From Anaerolineae bacterium (GTDB lineage: Bacteria; Chloroflexota; Anaerolineae; 4572-78; J111): DNA of 5,609 bases. Position 1 is the stretch's first letter; every line of letters starts with the position of its first letter. The position numbers and the translations under genes were made by a program. The stretch covers positions 1 to 5,609 of the forward strand of contig JAGRCC010000326.1 in the NCBI GenBank assembly GCA_020433785.1. Direction: 5' to 3'. Positions 5,407-5,609 of the stretch are shown here, one piece after another. The notes under the pieces were generated by a model. That model saw only the letters and a list, made by a program, of their open reading frames with translations. It was not told where the DNA came from and ran no database searches.

Positions 5407-5609
5407 ATGAGTGCAACCATTCAAGTCCGGCAGCGAGGCACGCTTACCCTGCCGGCTGACCTGCGGGCCAAATATAACATCAAAACGGGAGACATTTTTA
5501 ACCTGGTCGATTTAGATGGCGTCTTTGTCCTCACGTTAATGACGCCTATGGTGCCTGAGGTGGCGCGCGAGATCGAGCGGCTGCGCGTTGAAGCCGGTTT
5601 TAGCGTTGA
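5407..5609 (+). CDS. AbrB/MazE/SpoVT-family DNA-binding protein, 3' end cut by window
   Basis: Sixty-seven codons are visible and the frame is open at the last base (the final codon is cut after GA), so the protein continues beyond the window. Residues about 3-46 match the swapped-hairpin AbrB fold: TIQVRQRGTLTLPADLR, then KYNIKTGDIFNLVDLDG and VFVLTL. This corresponds to the family pattern of a basic first strand, a T-[LI]-P turn, an L-R helix and a K-x-GD turn. Residues 49-67 start a charged helix (VAREIERLRVEAGFSV), the usual place for the toxin-binding tail in MazE/VapB-like antitoxins. It has its own promoter and a repeat cluster in its leader, which suits an autoregulated antitoxin. A toxin gene, for example of the PIN-domain type, would be expected just downstream but is not visible. 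It could also be a stand-alone AbrB-type regulator. Confidence 0.82.
   Translation, partial: MSATIQVRQRGTLTLPADLRAKYNIKTGDIFNLVDLDGVFVLTLMTPMVPEVAREIERLRVEAGFSV

Overview
The window reads as a signalling and regulatory stretch of a moderately GC-rich bacterial chromosome. I would guess a member of the Chloroflexota (Anaerolineae or a relative). Three things point there: a soluble histidine kinase with stacked GAF domains, a response regulator whose output is a SARP/BTAD-type module, and an AbrB/MazE-like gene behind a TGTTACAAT-type promoter. This placement rests on family resemblance, not on a marker gene. All four genes lie on the + strand and cover nearly all of the window; no gap exceeds 100 bases.

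Region 1 (13-2769) encodes a 918-residue cytoplasmic sensor kinase: four GAF units of about 170 residues each, a divergent H-box (AHTMNN) and a complete-looking HATPase domain. Region 2 (2848-4524) encodes its probable partner, a 558-residue regulator with two receiver domains, a winged helix and a BTAD domain. The 78-base gap and shared orientation suggest one two-component operon. In the proposed scheme, small-molecule or protein signals read by the GAF array control phosphorylation of the regulator, mainly at Asp56 of receiver 1. Receiver 2 keeps its acceptor Asp214 but has Asn in place of one acidic pocket residue. The SARP-like C-terminus then binds DNA and recruits polymerase. The target genes are not visible here.

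Region 3 (4511-4619) is AT-rich. It contains an array of heptamers (AAATTAN-like) that starts inside the last codons of the regulator gene and is mirrored by reverse-complement heptamers about 28 bases later. A small hairpin follows directly before the next start codon.

Region 4 (4620-5321) encodes a LolD/MacB-type ABC ATPase with no permease gene in view. Region 5 (5322-5609) holds a weak terminator-like element, an extended -10 promoter, a cluster of CAGAAA repeats with an inverted partner, and the first 67 codons of an AbrB/MazE-like protein that runs off the window end. The two-component pair is the coherent functional unit. I see no evidence for an entirely new type of system; the most unusual items are the two-receiver SARP regulator and the inverted heptamer array.
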